NCBI RefSeq assembly: GCF_039536245.1
Contig: NZ_BAAAYN010000023.1
Location: 316,875 to 380,874 of the forward strand
Length of the DNA: 64,000 nucleotides
Source of the DNA: Cryptosporangium minutisporangium
GTDB lineage: Bacteria > Actinomycetota > Actinomycetes > Mycobacteriales > Cryptosporangiaceae
Reading direction: 5' to 3'
Shown here one piece after another: positions 42,963 to 51,623 of this stretch. The notes beneath the pieces are model-generated. The model did not search any database. It saw only the letters and a list, made by a program, of their open reading frames with translations, and was not told the DNA's origin. Numbering within the stretch: the first letter of the stretch is position 1; each line of letters opens with the position of its first letter. A program made the position numbers and the translations under genes.

Positions 42963-44713
42963 CCCTGCCCGTCCCCCGCCGGTGCACCGGCCGGCATCGG
43001 CTGGGGCGGGAACGACGACGCGGGCGGTGGCGGCAGTGCCGGGGCACCCTGCTCTCCGATCCGCAGCGCGAGCCGATCCAGGTAGGCCAGTTGCGCTGCG
43101 AGAGCCAGAGCGAACAGCACCACGGCGATCGGGATCGGAAGTATCCAGGACAGCGCCGGGTTCGGCACGGCCTGGAAGTTCTGGAGGGTGCGCGCAGCGT
43201 GCAGGGTGGTCGCTGCCGAATCCCCATCGATGGTTGTCGCGTACTGCCAGATCAGACCCTGTGCGCCCAGCACCCAGTGGAGCACGACGGCGATCCCGAC
43301 CATCGGCAGCGCGGGAACCAGCAGGCGGACGCCGCGCGCGCCGCGGCCGTGCTGGCCCCGGAAGAACAGGGTGAACACGACCAGCGCGGGGATCGAGATC
43401 CAGCCCGGCGGGATCGAACCGAGGAACGTCCCGACGCTGTCCGCGTCGCCGGCGCGGTTGAAATGTGCCAGCACGAGCGGACCCACCCCGACGAACAGCC
43501 AGGGCGCGAACGGTAGGAGCAGCAACTCGCTCCGCCGCCCGAACGGCCGCACCGCACCGATCCCGAACCCAGCCAACGCCGCGAACAGCACCCCGACCAC
43601 CGCCGGCAACAGCGGCGGCGCCCAGGTGTGCAGCAATGCCCGCCACGGCGAGAAGTCGACCGGACTCGTGCCTGCTGTGCCGCTCGTGTGCAGCCACGGC
43701 CAAGCGCCGTACCCGAGCGCGACGAGCGCCAGCACGAGCCCGATCACGACGCCGAACCACGCCGGCCGACGGACACGGCCGTTGCCCGGCCCGTCCTCGA
43801 GCTCGATCCGGGTACGGGTCGCCAGTAACACAACGACCGCGGCGATGCCCAGCACAGCCAACACGATCAGCAACAGCGTCGACTCGGCGTACCCGGGCCC
43901 GAACCCGAACGTGCGAAATGCGCTGGAGATCATGAACGTCAGCGGTGTCTCGGCCGGGCCGACCCCGGCCGAGAGCACGAACGGCCCGGTGAACGTCTGG
44001 AGCGAGAGTGCGAGCACGCCGAGCGCCAGCACGATCCCGCCGACGACGAATGCGCCGACCCGACGTCCGACGGAGGGACCGGTCGCCGGCCTCTCCGCCA
44101 CCGTCGGCGGGTACCCGGCGGTCGCCGGCGGGACCGGCTGGGGAACCGCCGGGACGCTGGGAGTACGCAGCGCCGCCAGATAGATGGTCACCCCCACCGC
44201 GAGCGCCAGACCGGCCGTCGTCCAGGCCACCTCCGAGAGGACCCACCCTCGGGGCTGCGCCTGATCGTGGAACTCGCGGCGAGAGGTCGCCCATCCGACC
44301 GCGTACGCGACCGGCGCGTACGTCGCGAGCGGCAGCGCCAGCAGGCCCCGCACGACCCAGCGCGCCGACCGGCCGCCGAGCTGGGCTGCGACTGCGAGCA
44401 GCGGAGCTACGACCAGGCCGACGGCGAGGGGCGCCAGCGCCAGCACGATCGCGAACCCGAAGCGGCCACCCACTCCGCTCTGCCAGACGGCGTCATAGTT
44501 CTGGAAGCCGATGTACTCCTCGGCTTCGGTCAGCCGGAAGTCCTGGAAGCTGCCGAGCACCGTGGTCACGGTTGGCGCTACGTAGGACCAGAGGAGGGCG
44601 AGGACGGCTGGCGTGAGTAGGCCGAGGCCGAGCGCAACGCGTGCGCCCGGCCGTGGCGCGGGAGGCGCGAGGGGTGCGGACACGTGCAGCACCGTACCGT
44701 CCAGGACATCCAC
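42902..44713 (-). CDS. Large membrane protein resembling two fused, degenerate ABC permease halves
   Basis: 603 residues, about 14 hydrophobic segments. The N-terminus, LTPAVLALLWSYVAPTVTTV followed by SFQDFRLTEAEEYIGFQNYDAVW, looks like the start of MalF-type sugar permeases. However the EAA loop that contacts the ATPase is not recognisable, and no ATPase or binding protein lies nearby. A Pro-rich linker (about 190-225) joins two similar halves. The C-terminus is Pro/Gly-rich and then polar, and overlaps the converging gene by 61 bases. Function is uncertain; a two-domain permease relic that took on another role is one reading. A GTG at 44683 (VSAPLAPPAP) is an alternative start. Confidence 0.7.
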   Translation of the reverse strand: MDVLDGTVLHVSAPLAPPAPRPGARVALGLGLLTPAVLALLWSYVAPTVTTVLGSFQDFRLTEAEEYIGFQNYDAVWQSGVGGRFGFAIVLALAPLAVGLVVAPLLAVAAQLGGRSARWVVRGLLALPLATYAPVAYAVGWATSRREFHDQAQPRGWVLSEVAWTTAGLALAVGVTIYLAALRTPSVPAVPQPVPPATAGYPPTVAERPATGPSVGRRVGAFVVGGIVLALGVLALSLQTFTGPFVLSAGVGPAETPLTFMISSAFRTFGFGPGYAESTLLLIVLAVLGIAAVVVLLATRTRIELEDGPGNGRVRRPAWFGVVIGLVLALVALGYGAWPWLHTSGTAGTSPVDFSPWRALLHTWAPPLLPAVVGVLFAALAGFGIGAVRPFGRRSELLLLPFAPWLFVGVGPLVLAHFNRAGDADSVGTFLGSIPPGWISIPALVVFTLFFRGQHGRGARGVRLLVPALPMVGIAVVLHWVLGAQGLIWQYATTIDGDSAATTLHAARTLQNFQAVPNPALSWILPIPIAVVLFALALAAQLAYLDRLALRIGEQGAPALPPPPASSFPPQPMPAGAPAGDGQGQISNSSRQTATSTTKHHSA

Positions 44714-44780
44714 CGCTGGCGAATTAGAACGGTTCGGCCGCCCGCATCATCGGCGCGCTGCGGTGACTCGAGCGAGGAGT

Positions 44781-45782
44781 TCAGCTGCCCCCAAGTCCTT
44801 CACGCAGCAGGACGTCGGCCGGCGGGCACCGATGGTCGAGCACCCGGAAGAGCGCGGTCCACAACGGCGCGACCGTGTCCGGCCGGCAGCCGCGCGCGGT
44901 CAGCAGTGCTTCCAGCCACTCGTTGGCGTCGCGCAGAAGGGACGGGTCGTCGAGGAGCGTGGCGGCGGCCAGCGCTTGGATCACGTGATCGACCGCGAAC
45001 TCCGCCTCCACGTCGAGGTCCGGCAAGCAGGTGTCGCTGACGGTCCCGTCCCAGGCGACTCGGACGAGGCCGGGCAGCTGCCGGTCGCGCAGCAGCGCCT
45101 CGGCCCGCTCGGCAGCCCCGGGACGGGGTAGTGCCGGCACCGGTTGGTCGAGCGGGTGCGTCTCGGCCAAAACGTCAGCGGTCTCCTGCGGTGAGGCACC
45201 CCATCCGCTCGCGCCCAGGACCGTTGCTCGGGACGAGTCGACGCCCAGGGCTCTGCCGCCGACGATCGTCGGCATACCGGCGGCGGCTGCGACCTCGACG
45301 ATCCGCCGGGCACCGGGCAGCGCTGCGGGCACCGTGCAGCTCACGGCCATCACGTCCGGTCGAAGACGGCGCAGATATCCGGGCAGATAGCGTGCGGGGG
45401 TGGACGCTCCGAGGAACGTCGTACGCCATCCGAGATGTCGAAGCGATTCGGCGAGGATCCGGGCGGCCAGCGCGTGCCACTCCCGCTCGGGGCAGGCCAC
45501 GACGACGTGACCGTGTGGTTCGGTGGGGTTCGGGATCCACGCCTCGACGGCCGCCACCGCTGCATCGGCGACAGCGGTCGCCGCGTGTTCCTGCGCGACC
45601 GTGTACTGCCCCTCCTGCCAGCGTTGACCGACTGCGTCCTGGATCGGTGCGATCAGACCGGTCAGCACCTGGAGCGGATCGGTCCCGCAGGACAGCGCGT
45701 CGTGGACGACCTTGATGCCCGTCCGACGATCAGCGGCGTCGACGGCCTGCGCGTAGTTCCGTTGCGCGACGTCTGTGAGCAT
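44781..45782 (-). CDS. Stand-alone cobalamin-binding protein with the CarH-type light-sensor signature
   Basis: 333 residues from ATG 45782 (MLTDVAQRNY), preferred because GAGAGG lies about seven bases upstream; an ATG at 45815 is the alternative. The N-terminal helical B12-cap domain (about 1-85) has Trp55, nine residues, then Glu65-His66, the Wx9EH pattern that marks adenosylcobalamin photoreceptors such as CarH. The Rossmann B12 domain (about 90-215) has EWHALA around His103, where the usual motif is ExHxxG; the last Gly is Ala. A C-terminal part of about 115 residues is unassigned. No MerR-type DNA-binding domain is attached, unlike CarH/LitR. It may sense light or B12 and act on another protein. 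Confidence 0.82.
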   Translation of the reverse strand: MLTDVAQRNYAQAVDAADRRTGIKVVHDALSCGTDPLQVLTGLIAPIQDAVGQRWQEGQYTVAQEHAATAVADAAVAAVEAWIPNPTEPHGHVVVACPEREWHALAARILAESLRHLGWRTTFLGASTPARYLPGYLRRLRPDVMAVSCTVPAALPGARRIVEVAAAAGMPTIVGGRALGVDSSRATVLGASGWGASPQETADVLAETHPLDQPVPALPRPGAAERAEALLRDRQLPGLVRVAWDGTVSDTCLPDLDVEAEFAVDHVIQALAAATLLDDPSLLRDANEWLEALLTARGCRPDTVAPLWTALFRVLDHRCPPADVLLREGLGGS

Positions 45783-45834
45783 GGTGAGGCCTCTCGGGAC
45801 TCCGAAGGCCGTCATCGGCCTGCACCCTTGGCAT

Positions 45835-45890
45835 CGGATACACCTTTATTCCGTAATGATAGATTTGAGAATAGACGTCGTGCTGCGGTG
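45835..45890 (-). promoter_or_regulatory. AT-rich promoter-like stretch upstream of the B12-sensor gene
   Basis: In an otherwise very GC-rich region this stretch has TATTCTCAAATCTATCATTA (coding strand of the B12 gene), well placed before the gene at 45782. It probably contains its promoter. No CarH-type palindrome could be confirmed. Confidence 0.4.
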
Positions 45891-45926
45891 GAGCGGCACT
45901 AGGCCCCTGCGCGGCGTACGAGCCGA

Positions 45927-46343
45927 TCACGAGGGATCGCTGGTCCTCGCCGGCCGCCTGCTGCTGCGCTCGGACGCCTGGCCCGACCCGTGCTGGCGCC
46001 CGGGCTCAGCGGGGCTGCTCGCGCTCAGCGCGTCGAGGAGGCTGATGGATTCCTTCGCCGACGCGGTGGTCCGCAACGCCCAGTAGGCGACCCACTGACG
46101 CCACATGCCGAAACCGCCGGCACCGATCAGCAATGGGCCGGCCACCACGCCCTGGCCCGACAGGACCAACACTCCGTAGCCGGCCATGCCGGCGAAGAAG
46201 CACATGTTGCCGCCGAGGAACGGAAAGGCCGCGTGGACCCACGGGTTCACCGCGTGCAGCAGGCAGGCACCGACGAAGAACACGAGGGGAGCAGCGAGGA
46301 GCGGATATCCCCAGCCGACGAACTTGACCGCCTGGAGCGCCAC
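45927..46343 (-). CDS. Small membrane protein with three to four helices, unknown
   Basis: 138 residues. Hydrophobic segments at about 10-30, 40-62 and 63-85 (GYPLLAAPLVFFVGACLLHA, GNMCFFAGMAGYGVLVLSG, VVAGPLLIGAGGFGMW), then a hydrophilic Ser/Arg-rich tail. I recognise no family. It lies upstream of the B12-sensor gene on the same strand with about 145 bases between, so co-regulation is possible but not shown. The regular helix pattern argues for a real gene. Confidence 0.55.
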   Translation of the reverse strand: MALQAVKFVGWGYPLLAAPLVFFVGACLLHAVNPWVHAAFPFLGGNMCFFAGMAGYGVLVLSGQGVVAGPLLIGAGGFGMWRQWVAYWALRTTASAKESISLLDALSASSPAEPGRQHGSGQASERSSRRPARTSDPS

Positions 46344-46744
46344 TGCGCCACCGAGGGGATCAGGACCATCGTCGCGGAATGCTCCAGAGCAACGGCTTGC
46401 GGGAGTGGAAGTTCACCCGCCCGAGAGTGCCGGTCGCCTGTTGTCCGGCCACTGTGGACGTCATGATTCCGACACCGCCCGCGCCTCCTCGGAGAGGCGC
46501 GCCGTCGGTCTTTCTTCGCCGAGTCCCGCAGTCCCGGCCCCGTGGGACACGTCGAACCTAGCCGCCGTCGCAGGGCGGCCCGCGATGTCGAATGGCCGAT
46601 GAACGACCGCCCTGTGTCCTGTGGAGCGAACACGAGTTGGATGGATGCTTGTCGTCGAGGCATGCCTCGCCCGAGTTGAGCGGCTGCCGCTCGGCCAGCT
46701 GAGGACCGCTTCTTTCACGGATGACCGAGCTGAGGGGGTTACGA
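46344..46744. other. Gene-free interval of about 400 bases
   Basis: No credible coding frame, RNA gene or strong hairpin was seen. The frames that are open here are rich in Arg and Ser and look like noise. Its right end must contain the promoter and the AGGGGG ribosome site of the secreted-protein gene at 46745. Confidence 0.5.
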
Positions 46745-47098
46745 ATGCGCATTCGGGCGACGACGAACGCTTGGCCGGAGCGGGTGATGATCGCCGCCGT
46801 TCCGCTATTACTCACGATGGTCGGGGTGACCTCTACGGCGCACGCAGCGAGCGGTTCAATGGCCGCGGCCGCTAGTGAAAGCGGGTATTTAGCGTGCCCC
46901 GCCGGGCAGGTCGTCTGGATCACCGAACGCACCGGGCCGGGGGTCACCACTGTGCGCTTGGACGGCGTCATCGGCCGCCAGTCCAAAACAGTGTGGTCGA
47001 CGACGACGATGAGGACGGGTATGCAAGCGACGTTTTGGTCGGTCTCGACCACCGGCGAGCTGGACCGCTTCACCACCGGCACCCACTGCGGACCCTAG
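46745..47098 (+). CDS. Small secreted protein, unknown
   Basis: 117 residues from ATG 46745, with AGGGGG about six bases upstream. A signal peptide is clear: RIRATTNAWPERVM, then a hydrophobic core IAAVPLLLTMVGVTST and AHA-A cleavage around residue 34. The mature part (about 80 residues) has two Cys (YLACPAGQ and GTHCGP) likely joined by a disulfide, and Thr/Ser-rich strands. No family recognised. It stands alone between the gene-free interval and the converging regulator gene. Confidence 0.65.
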   Translation: MRIRATTNAWPERVMIAAVPLLLTMVGVTSTAHAASGSMAAAASESGYLACPAGQVVWITERTGPGVTTVRLDGVIGRQSKTVWSTTTMRTGMQATFWSVSTTGELDRFTTGTHCGP

Positions 47099-47135
47099 AA
47101 GGGGCCGCCCGGATCGTCGGCACGAGGTCCCACCA

Positions 47136-47795
47136 TTATGTGGGATGAATACCGCCCTCTGGATTAGTCGACGCGATCCCGCCCGCCATGGTCGAGGCTT
47201 CATCAATGATGGTCGGTCCCATTCCCGCGACATGGTAGGGGTCAACGGCCTGCATCATTGCGAATAGCCGGCGTCCTTCTCGGCGGTGGCGGTCGGCCAG
47301 TTCGGTATCCGTGTTGACCAGCGCCTTCCCCAAGCCGACGTGCGCCACGGCCTCCTCGTACCTGGCCTCGACGCGCTGGGCGATTGCTAGTGCCTGTCGA
47401 TGGCAGGTGGCGGCGGATGCAGGCTGTCCGGCTCGCAGAAGCGTGCCGCCGAGCCGATTGTGGGCATAGCAGCGACTCTGCGGGCTGCCGGCGCGGTCCG
47501 TTCGTTCGACCGCCTCCTCATGCAGACGGCGGGCCTCACAGACGTATCCGGCGCGGAGGCGGACGATGCCGAGCTCCGCGAGAGCCTCGGCAACCCCGAT
47601 CTGGTTGCCGTATGCCTCGAAGTTGGTGATCGCCCGGCGGAACAGCAGCGGGGCGACGACGCGGTGGTCGAGCCGTGCGTGCGCCCGACCTAACTCGAAC
47701 AGGACGAGGGACCACCGATGGCTATCACCGCCGGGGTTCCCGAGATGACGGGTCGCCTGCCGCAGGTAGCCCAGGGCGGAAGATCTCCCGGGCGG
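47136..47795 (-). pseudogene. Out-of-frame C-terminal TPR part of the AfsR-like regulator
   Basis: From about 47795 leftward the TPR-like sequence of the AfsR-like regulator continues in a different frame: ALGYLRQATRHLGNPGG, VVAPLLFRRAITNFEAYGNQ, AEALAELGIVRLRAGYVCEA, RLHEEAVERTDRAG and AATCHRQALAIAQRVEARYE, ending at the stop at 47136. These are regular tetratricopeptide helices of the kind that precede the break, so this is the original C-terminus (about 215 residues) cut off by a frameshift rather than a separate gene. It has no start or ribosome site of its own. Confidence 0.75.
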
Positions 47796-50760
47796 CCAGG
47801 CCGGAGGCGCGCGCCTCCACCGGATTTCCCGCCAGTAGCCAGGCCGACGCCAGGCCCGCGAGTGCCTTCGCCTCGGCCTGCAGGTTGCTGGCCGTCCGAT
47901 GCAGGGTGACCGCCTCGGTGAAGCGCGCCACCGCCCGGCGCGGTGCCCCGCAGCGGAGCGCCAACCGGCCCAGCCCGTACAACGCCATCGCCTGTCCGAA
48001 CTCGGACCGGCTGGTGGTGCTGAGCGCGAGGCCGCGCTCCAGCACCTGCTGCGCCCGGACGTCGTCGGTGTCGACGTAGACGCCGCCCAGGTGCGCACAG
48101 AGGAACGCGAGCTGCACCGGGTCACCGGTGTCTTCCGAGATCGCGACCGCCTCCGCCAGCGCGGCCTCCGCCCGTACCAGGTCGCCTTGATCGCGGTGGG
48201 CCAGGCCGATCAGCCCGAGCAGGACGCTCTCGTCGCGGGAGCTGCCGAGCTCCCTGGCGACCGCGAGCGCCCGGTCGGCGGCGGCGATGGCATCTGCCTG
48301 GCGTCCCTGCTGACGTCGGAGAATGCCCCGCAGCTGCCAGACGTGGACCTCGCCGAGGCGGTAGCCGACCCGGCTGGCCACCTCCAGACTCGCGTCGAGG
48401 CAGGACTCGACCCGGTCGGCCGCTCCGAGGAGACGGTGGACGGTGGCGGCCAGGTAGAGCGCGTCAGCCTCGCCCGGCGCGTGCTGAGCCGCGCGGAACA
48501 ACTCCAGCGCCCGCTCCGCGTGGGCCAGCTTCTCGGTGATGTCCGATCCCGGCTTCGTCGTGTAGAGATCGGCGAGGTTGCGGTTCATCACCGCCTCCCC
48601 CAGCGTGTCTCCTGCGACCTGGCACGCGCGGAGGGCCAGGCGGTGGACCCGGCTGCCGTCGTCGGTGAAATCGCGGAGTTCGTAGCAGGAGTGCGCAGCC
48701 GCAGCCAGCGTCCAGGCCAGGTCGGCGCGGCCGATTTCGACGCTCTGCGCGACCAGCTCCCCGATCGACTCGCGCTCGGCCTCGAACCAGGCGAACGGCG
48801 CCCGCGCGACGCCTGCCAGGACCGACTCGGGCAGCGGGGCAGCCGGCGTCACCTCGGGTATGGCCGCCAGCGTGCGGGCAGGCAGCCGGGCGTTCGCCTG
48901 ATCGGCGAGCGTGAGCCATCCCCCGACGGCGCGCTCCAGCACCGTGGGCGGCGCGAGGTCAGGGTCGGTCGCGGCCTGTTCTCGGGCGAAGGGCCGAACC
49001 AGGGCGTGGAACCGGTAGCGGGGCCGACCGCTGCTGTCCGGGCCCGCCACGTCGAGCAGCCGCTGCTCGACCAGGACGTCGACCGCCTCGTCGGCGGCGC
49101 TCTCGTCCAGACCGGTGACGACGGCGGCCAGCCAGCCGGGGAACGCGGCGAGGTCGAGCACGGCCAGCATCCGTAGGACCCGGCGCTGCCGGCTGCTCAG
49201 CAACGCGTATCCGGCTCCGATGCTGGCGCGGACGTCGAGATCGTGCAGACGCAGCTCGTCCAGCCGCCGGTGCTCGTCGGCCAGCCGCTCGACGAACCAC
49301 TCCAGCGACGTCTCCGGCGCGCTGGCGATCCGGGCCGCCATGATGCGCACGGCGAGCGGAAGACGGCCGCAGAGGGCGAGCAGCCGTTGAGCGGCGTCGA
49401 TCTGATCGTGAACACGCTCCGTCCCGACGATCCGCTCGAAGAGGGCCAGCGCCTCCTCCTGCGTGAACACGTCGAGTTCGACGAAGTGCGCGCCTTCCAG
49501 CGCGGACAGACGGATCCGGCTGGTCACGAGCACCGCGCAGCCGACCCCGCCGGGAAGCAACGCGCGGATCCGGCGCTCGTCGGTCGCGTTCTCCAGCACG
49601 ATGAGGAGGCGACGGTCGGCCACGATGCTGCGCAGGAGCGCGGCCCGCTCGTCGGTCCGGTCCGGTACGGCGGAGCCCGGCACGCCGACGGCCCGCAGAA
49701 ACATGCCAAGCACGTCAGCTGGCTCAACCGACCGGCTCGTCTCCCTGGTCAGGTCGACGTAGAGCTGACCGTCCGGATACCACGCACGCAGGCCGTGCGT
49801 GAGCGTGACCGCCAGCGCGCTCTTGCCGACTCCGGCGCGTCCGGAGATCGCCACCACGCGGAGCGCCCGCGCCTCGGCCTCGGTGAGAACCTTCAGGCAG
49901 TGGGCCAGCTCGGTGTCGCGCCCGGTGAAGTCGGAGATCCCGGCAGGCGCCTGGGACGGCCCGGTCCAGCCGGTGCCCCGGACGTCGGGCAGCGCATCGC
50001 GGGTGCGCGGGGCCGGCGCGTCCTCGGCCGCCAGGATCATCCGGTGGGCCGCGCGCAGCTCCGGGCCGGGGTCGATGCCGCGCTGCTCGACCAGGCGCTT
50101 GTGAATGGCCAGATAGACGTCGAGCGCCTCCGCCTGCCGACCGTCGGCGTGCAGGGCGCGCATCCACTGGGCCAGCAGTCGCTCGCGGGTCGGGTGCTCA
50201 GCGACCAGGCGACACAGTTCGCCGAGCACCTCGGTGTGGCGGGAACAGCCGAGTTCCGCCTCGATCCGTGCCTCGACCGCGACGAGACGACGCTCCTCCA
50301 CCCCGTCGACGAACGCCGTGAGCGTTCGCGTCCGGGGCACGTCGGCACAGGCCGGTCCCCGGTGGAGAGCGAGCGCGTCGGACAGCAGCAACGCGGCACC
50401 CTCCGGGTCGCCGCGTCGCAGGGCCGTCTCGCCGTCACTGCACAACGCGTCGAACAGGTCGACGTCGACCGCGTCGGGAGGTAGGTCGAGCCGATAGCCA
50501 CCACCATGGCCGACGATGACCCGTGCACCGTCGGCGCCGAACGCCCGGCGCAGCGCGGACACGTATCCACGGACCAGAGTGCCCGCGGACGGCGGCGGCC
50601 GACCGTCCCACACCTCGTCCGCCAGTCGGCCGACCGAGACGTGCTCGCGGCGGTGCCGGACGAGAACGGCGAGCAGCGCACGAGCGCGTCCACCTCGAAT
50701 CGGACGCCACTGGTCGCCGTTGCGGACTTCCAGCGTGCCCAGACAACGGCATCGCAGCAT
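47725..50760 (-). CDS. AfsR/SARP-type transcriptional regulator, C-terminus frameshifted
   Basis: 1011 residues in this frame. The N-terminal OmpR-like winged helix (about 1-95) is followed by a bacterial transcriptional activation domain (about 96-245), together the SARP region. An NB-ARC ATPase follows with Walker A GRAGVGKS (Lys313), LLIVLENATDE (Walker B) and VLVTSRIRLSALEG. TPR repeats run from about 640 to the end. At about residue 988 (near 47795) a one-base shift takes the frame off the TPR pattern; it ends 20-odd residues later, while the TPR pattern goes on in the next frame to 47136. The DNA-binding and ATPase parts are intact. SARP regulators activate antibiotic pathways; the NRPS operon is 13 kb away, so a link is only possible. 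ATG 50760 lies 12 bases after the methyltransferase stop. Confidence 0.87.
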   Translation of the reverse strand: MLRCRCLGTLEVRNGDQWRPIRGGRARALLAVLVRHRREHVSVGRLADEVWDGRPPPSAGTLVRGYVSALRRAFGADGARVIVGHGGGYRLDLPPDAVDVDLFDALCSDGETALRRGDPEGAALLLSDALALHRGPACADVPRTRTLTAFVDGVEERRLVAVEARIEAELGCSRHTEVLGELCRLVAEHPTRERLLAQWMRALHADGRQAEALDVYLAIHKRLVEQRGIDPGPELRAAHRMILAAEDAPAPRTRDALPDVRGTGWTGPSQAPAGISDFTGRDTELAHCLKVLTEAEARALRVVAISGRAGVGKSALAVTLTHGLRAWYPDGQLYVDLTRETSRSVEPADVLGMFLRAVGVPGSAVPDRTDERAALLRSIVADRRLLIVLENATDERRIRALLPGGVGCAVLVTSRIRLSALEGAHFVELDVFTQEEALALFERIVGTERVHDQIDAAQRLLALCGRLPLAVRIMAARIASAPETSLEWFVERLADEHRRLDELRLHDLDVRASIGAGYALLSSRQRRVLRMLAVLDLAAFPGWLAAVVTGLDESAADEAVDVLVEQRLLDVAGPDSSGRPRYRFHALVRPFAREQAATDPDLAPPTVLERAVGGWLTLADQANARLPARTLAAIPEVTPAAPLPESVLAGVARAPFAWFEAERESIGELVAQSVEIGRADLAWTLAAAAHSCYELRDFTDDGSRVHRLALRACQVAGDTLGEAVMNRNLADLYTTKPGSDITEKLAHAERALELFRAAQHAPGEADALYLAATVHRLLGAADRVESCLDASLEVASRVGYRLGEVHVWQLRGILRRQQGRQADAIAAADRALAVARELGSSRDESVLLGLIGLAHRDQGDLVRAEAALAEAVAISEDTGDPVQLAFLCAHLGGVYVDTDDVRAQQVLERGLALSTTSRSEFGQAMALYGLGRLALRCGAPRRAVARFTEAVTLHRTASNLQAEAKALAGLASAWLLAGNPVEARASGLAAREIFRPGLPAAGDPSSREPRR

Positions 50761-50772
50761 CTGTGGAGCGCC

Positions 50773-51570
50773 TCAGACTTTGCGAGCCACACCGCAGTAG
50801 ACGGCCAGTTCCGCCGGGCGGGTGCCGGGTTCTGGTCGCCACAGTGGATTCGAGACGATGCCGGGCTCGACCAGCTCGAGGCCGTCGAAGAACGCGGTTA
50901 TCTGCTCGACGGTCCGCAGGGTGTAGTCCGCCGCGCCCTTCCGGTGCGCGGTGTGGGCTGCGTCGTCGTTCTGCGGCGTGGTGATGCTGTCGTTGATGGC
51001 GACGTAGCTGCCGGGGGCCAGGGAGTCGACGAGGGCGCGCACGATCTCCGCAGGATTGTCTTCGTCCGGGATGTGGCCCAGAATGCCGATCAACATGACG
51101 GCGACCGGACGGGAAAAATCGAGGGTGGCCGCCGCTGCTTGCAGTATTCGCGCTGGATCCCGGGCATCGGCGTCGACGTAGTCGGTAGCGCCTTCCGGGC
51201 TGCTGGTCAGCAGCGCGCGGGCGTGCACCAGAACCAGCGGATCGTTGTCGACGTAGACGACCCTGGACTCGGGGGCGATGCGCTGGGCCAGTTCGTGCGT
51301 GTTCTCGACGGTGGGTAGTCCTGGTCCGATGTCGAGGAACTGGCGGATGCCGGCCTCGCCGGCCAGGAACCCGATGGCACGGGACAGGAACCGGCGGCCC
51401 GCTCGGGCGAACTCGGCCATCTCCGGAAGCTGAGCGGTGACGGCGTCGGCGGCGGCCCGGTCCGCGGCGAAGTTGTCCTTGCCGCCGAGCAGGTAGTCCC
51501 ACATCCGCGCGCTGGCCGGCTGGTCGGTGCGCAACCGGGACTGCAGGTCAGATTTGGGGCCGCTGGTCAT
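50773..51570 (-). CDS. DUF574-type S-adenosylmethionine-dependent methyltransferase
   Basis: 265 residues. It has the family's markers: PASARMWDYLLGGKDNFAAD at the N-terminus, FLDIGPGLPTVENTHELAQ (SAM-binding loop), RVVYVDNDPLVLVHARALL, PVAVMLIGILGHIPD and SNPLWRPEPGT. This family is greatly expanded in filamentous actinobacteria, often next to regulators, and its substrates are mostly unknown. It precedes the AfsR-like gene by 12 bases on the same strand, so the two are probably co-transcribed. The ATG at 51570 begins MTSGPKSD. Confidence 0.92.
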   Translation of the reverse strand: MTSGPKSDLQSRLRTDQPASARMWDYLLGGKDNFAADRAAADAVTAQLPEMAEFARAGRRFLSRAIGFLAGEAGIRQFLDIGPGLPTVENTHELAQRIAPESRVVYVDNDPLVLVHARALLTSSPEGATDYVDADARDPARILQAAAATLDFSRPVAVMLIGILGHIPDEDNPAEIVRALVDSLAPGSYVAINDSITTPQNDDAAHTAHRKGAADYTLRTVEQITAFFDGLELVEPGIVSNPLWRPEPGTRPAELAVYCGVARKV

Positions 51571-51623
51571 TCATCCGCCTTCCCGTCGGCTGAAGGCCGT
51601 CGTGCACGACAGTCTGCCAGTCC

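Noticed and set aside
46247-46663. Minus-strand frame in the gene-free interval
   Set aside because: Arg/Ser-rich composition with no domain, start site or coding pattern.
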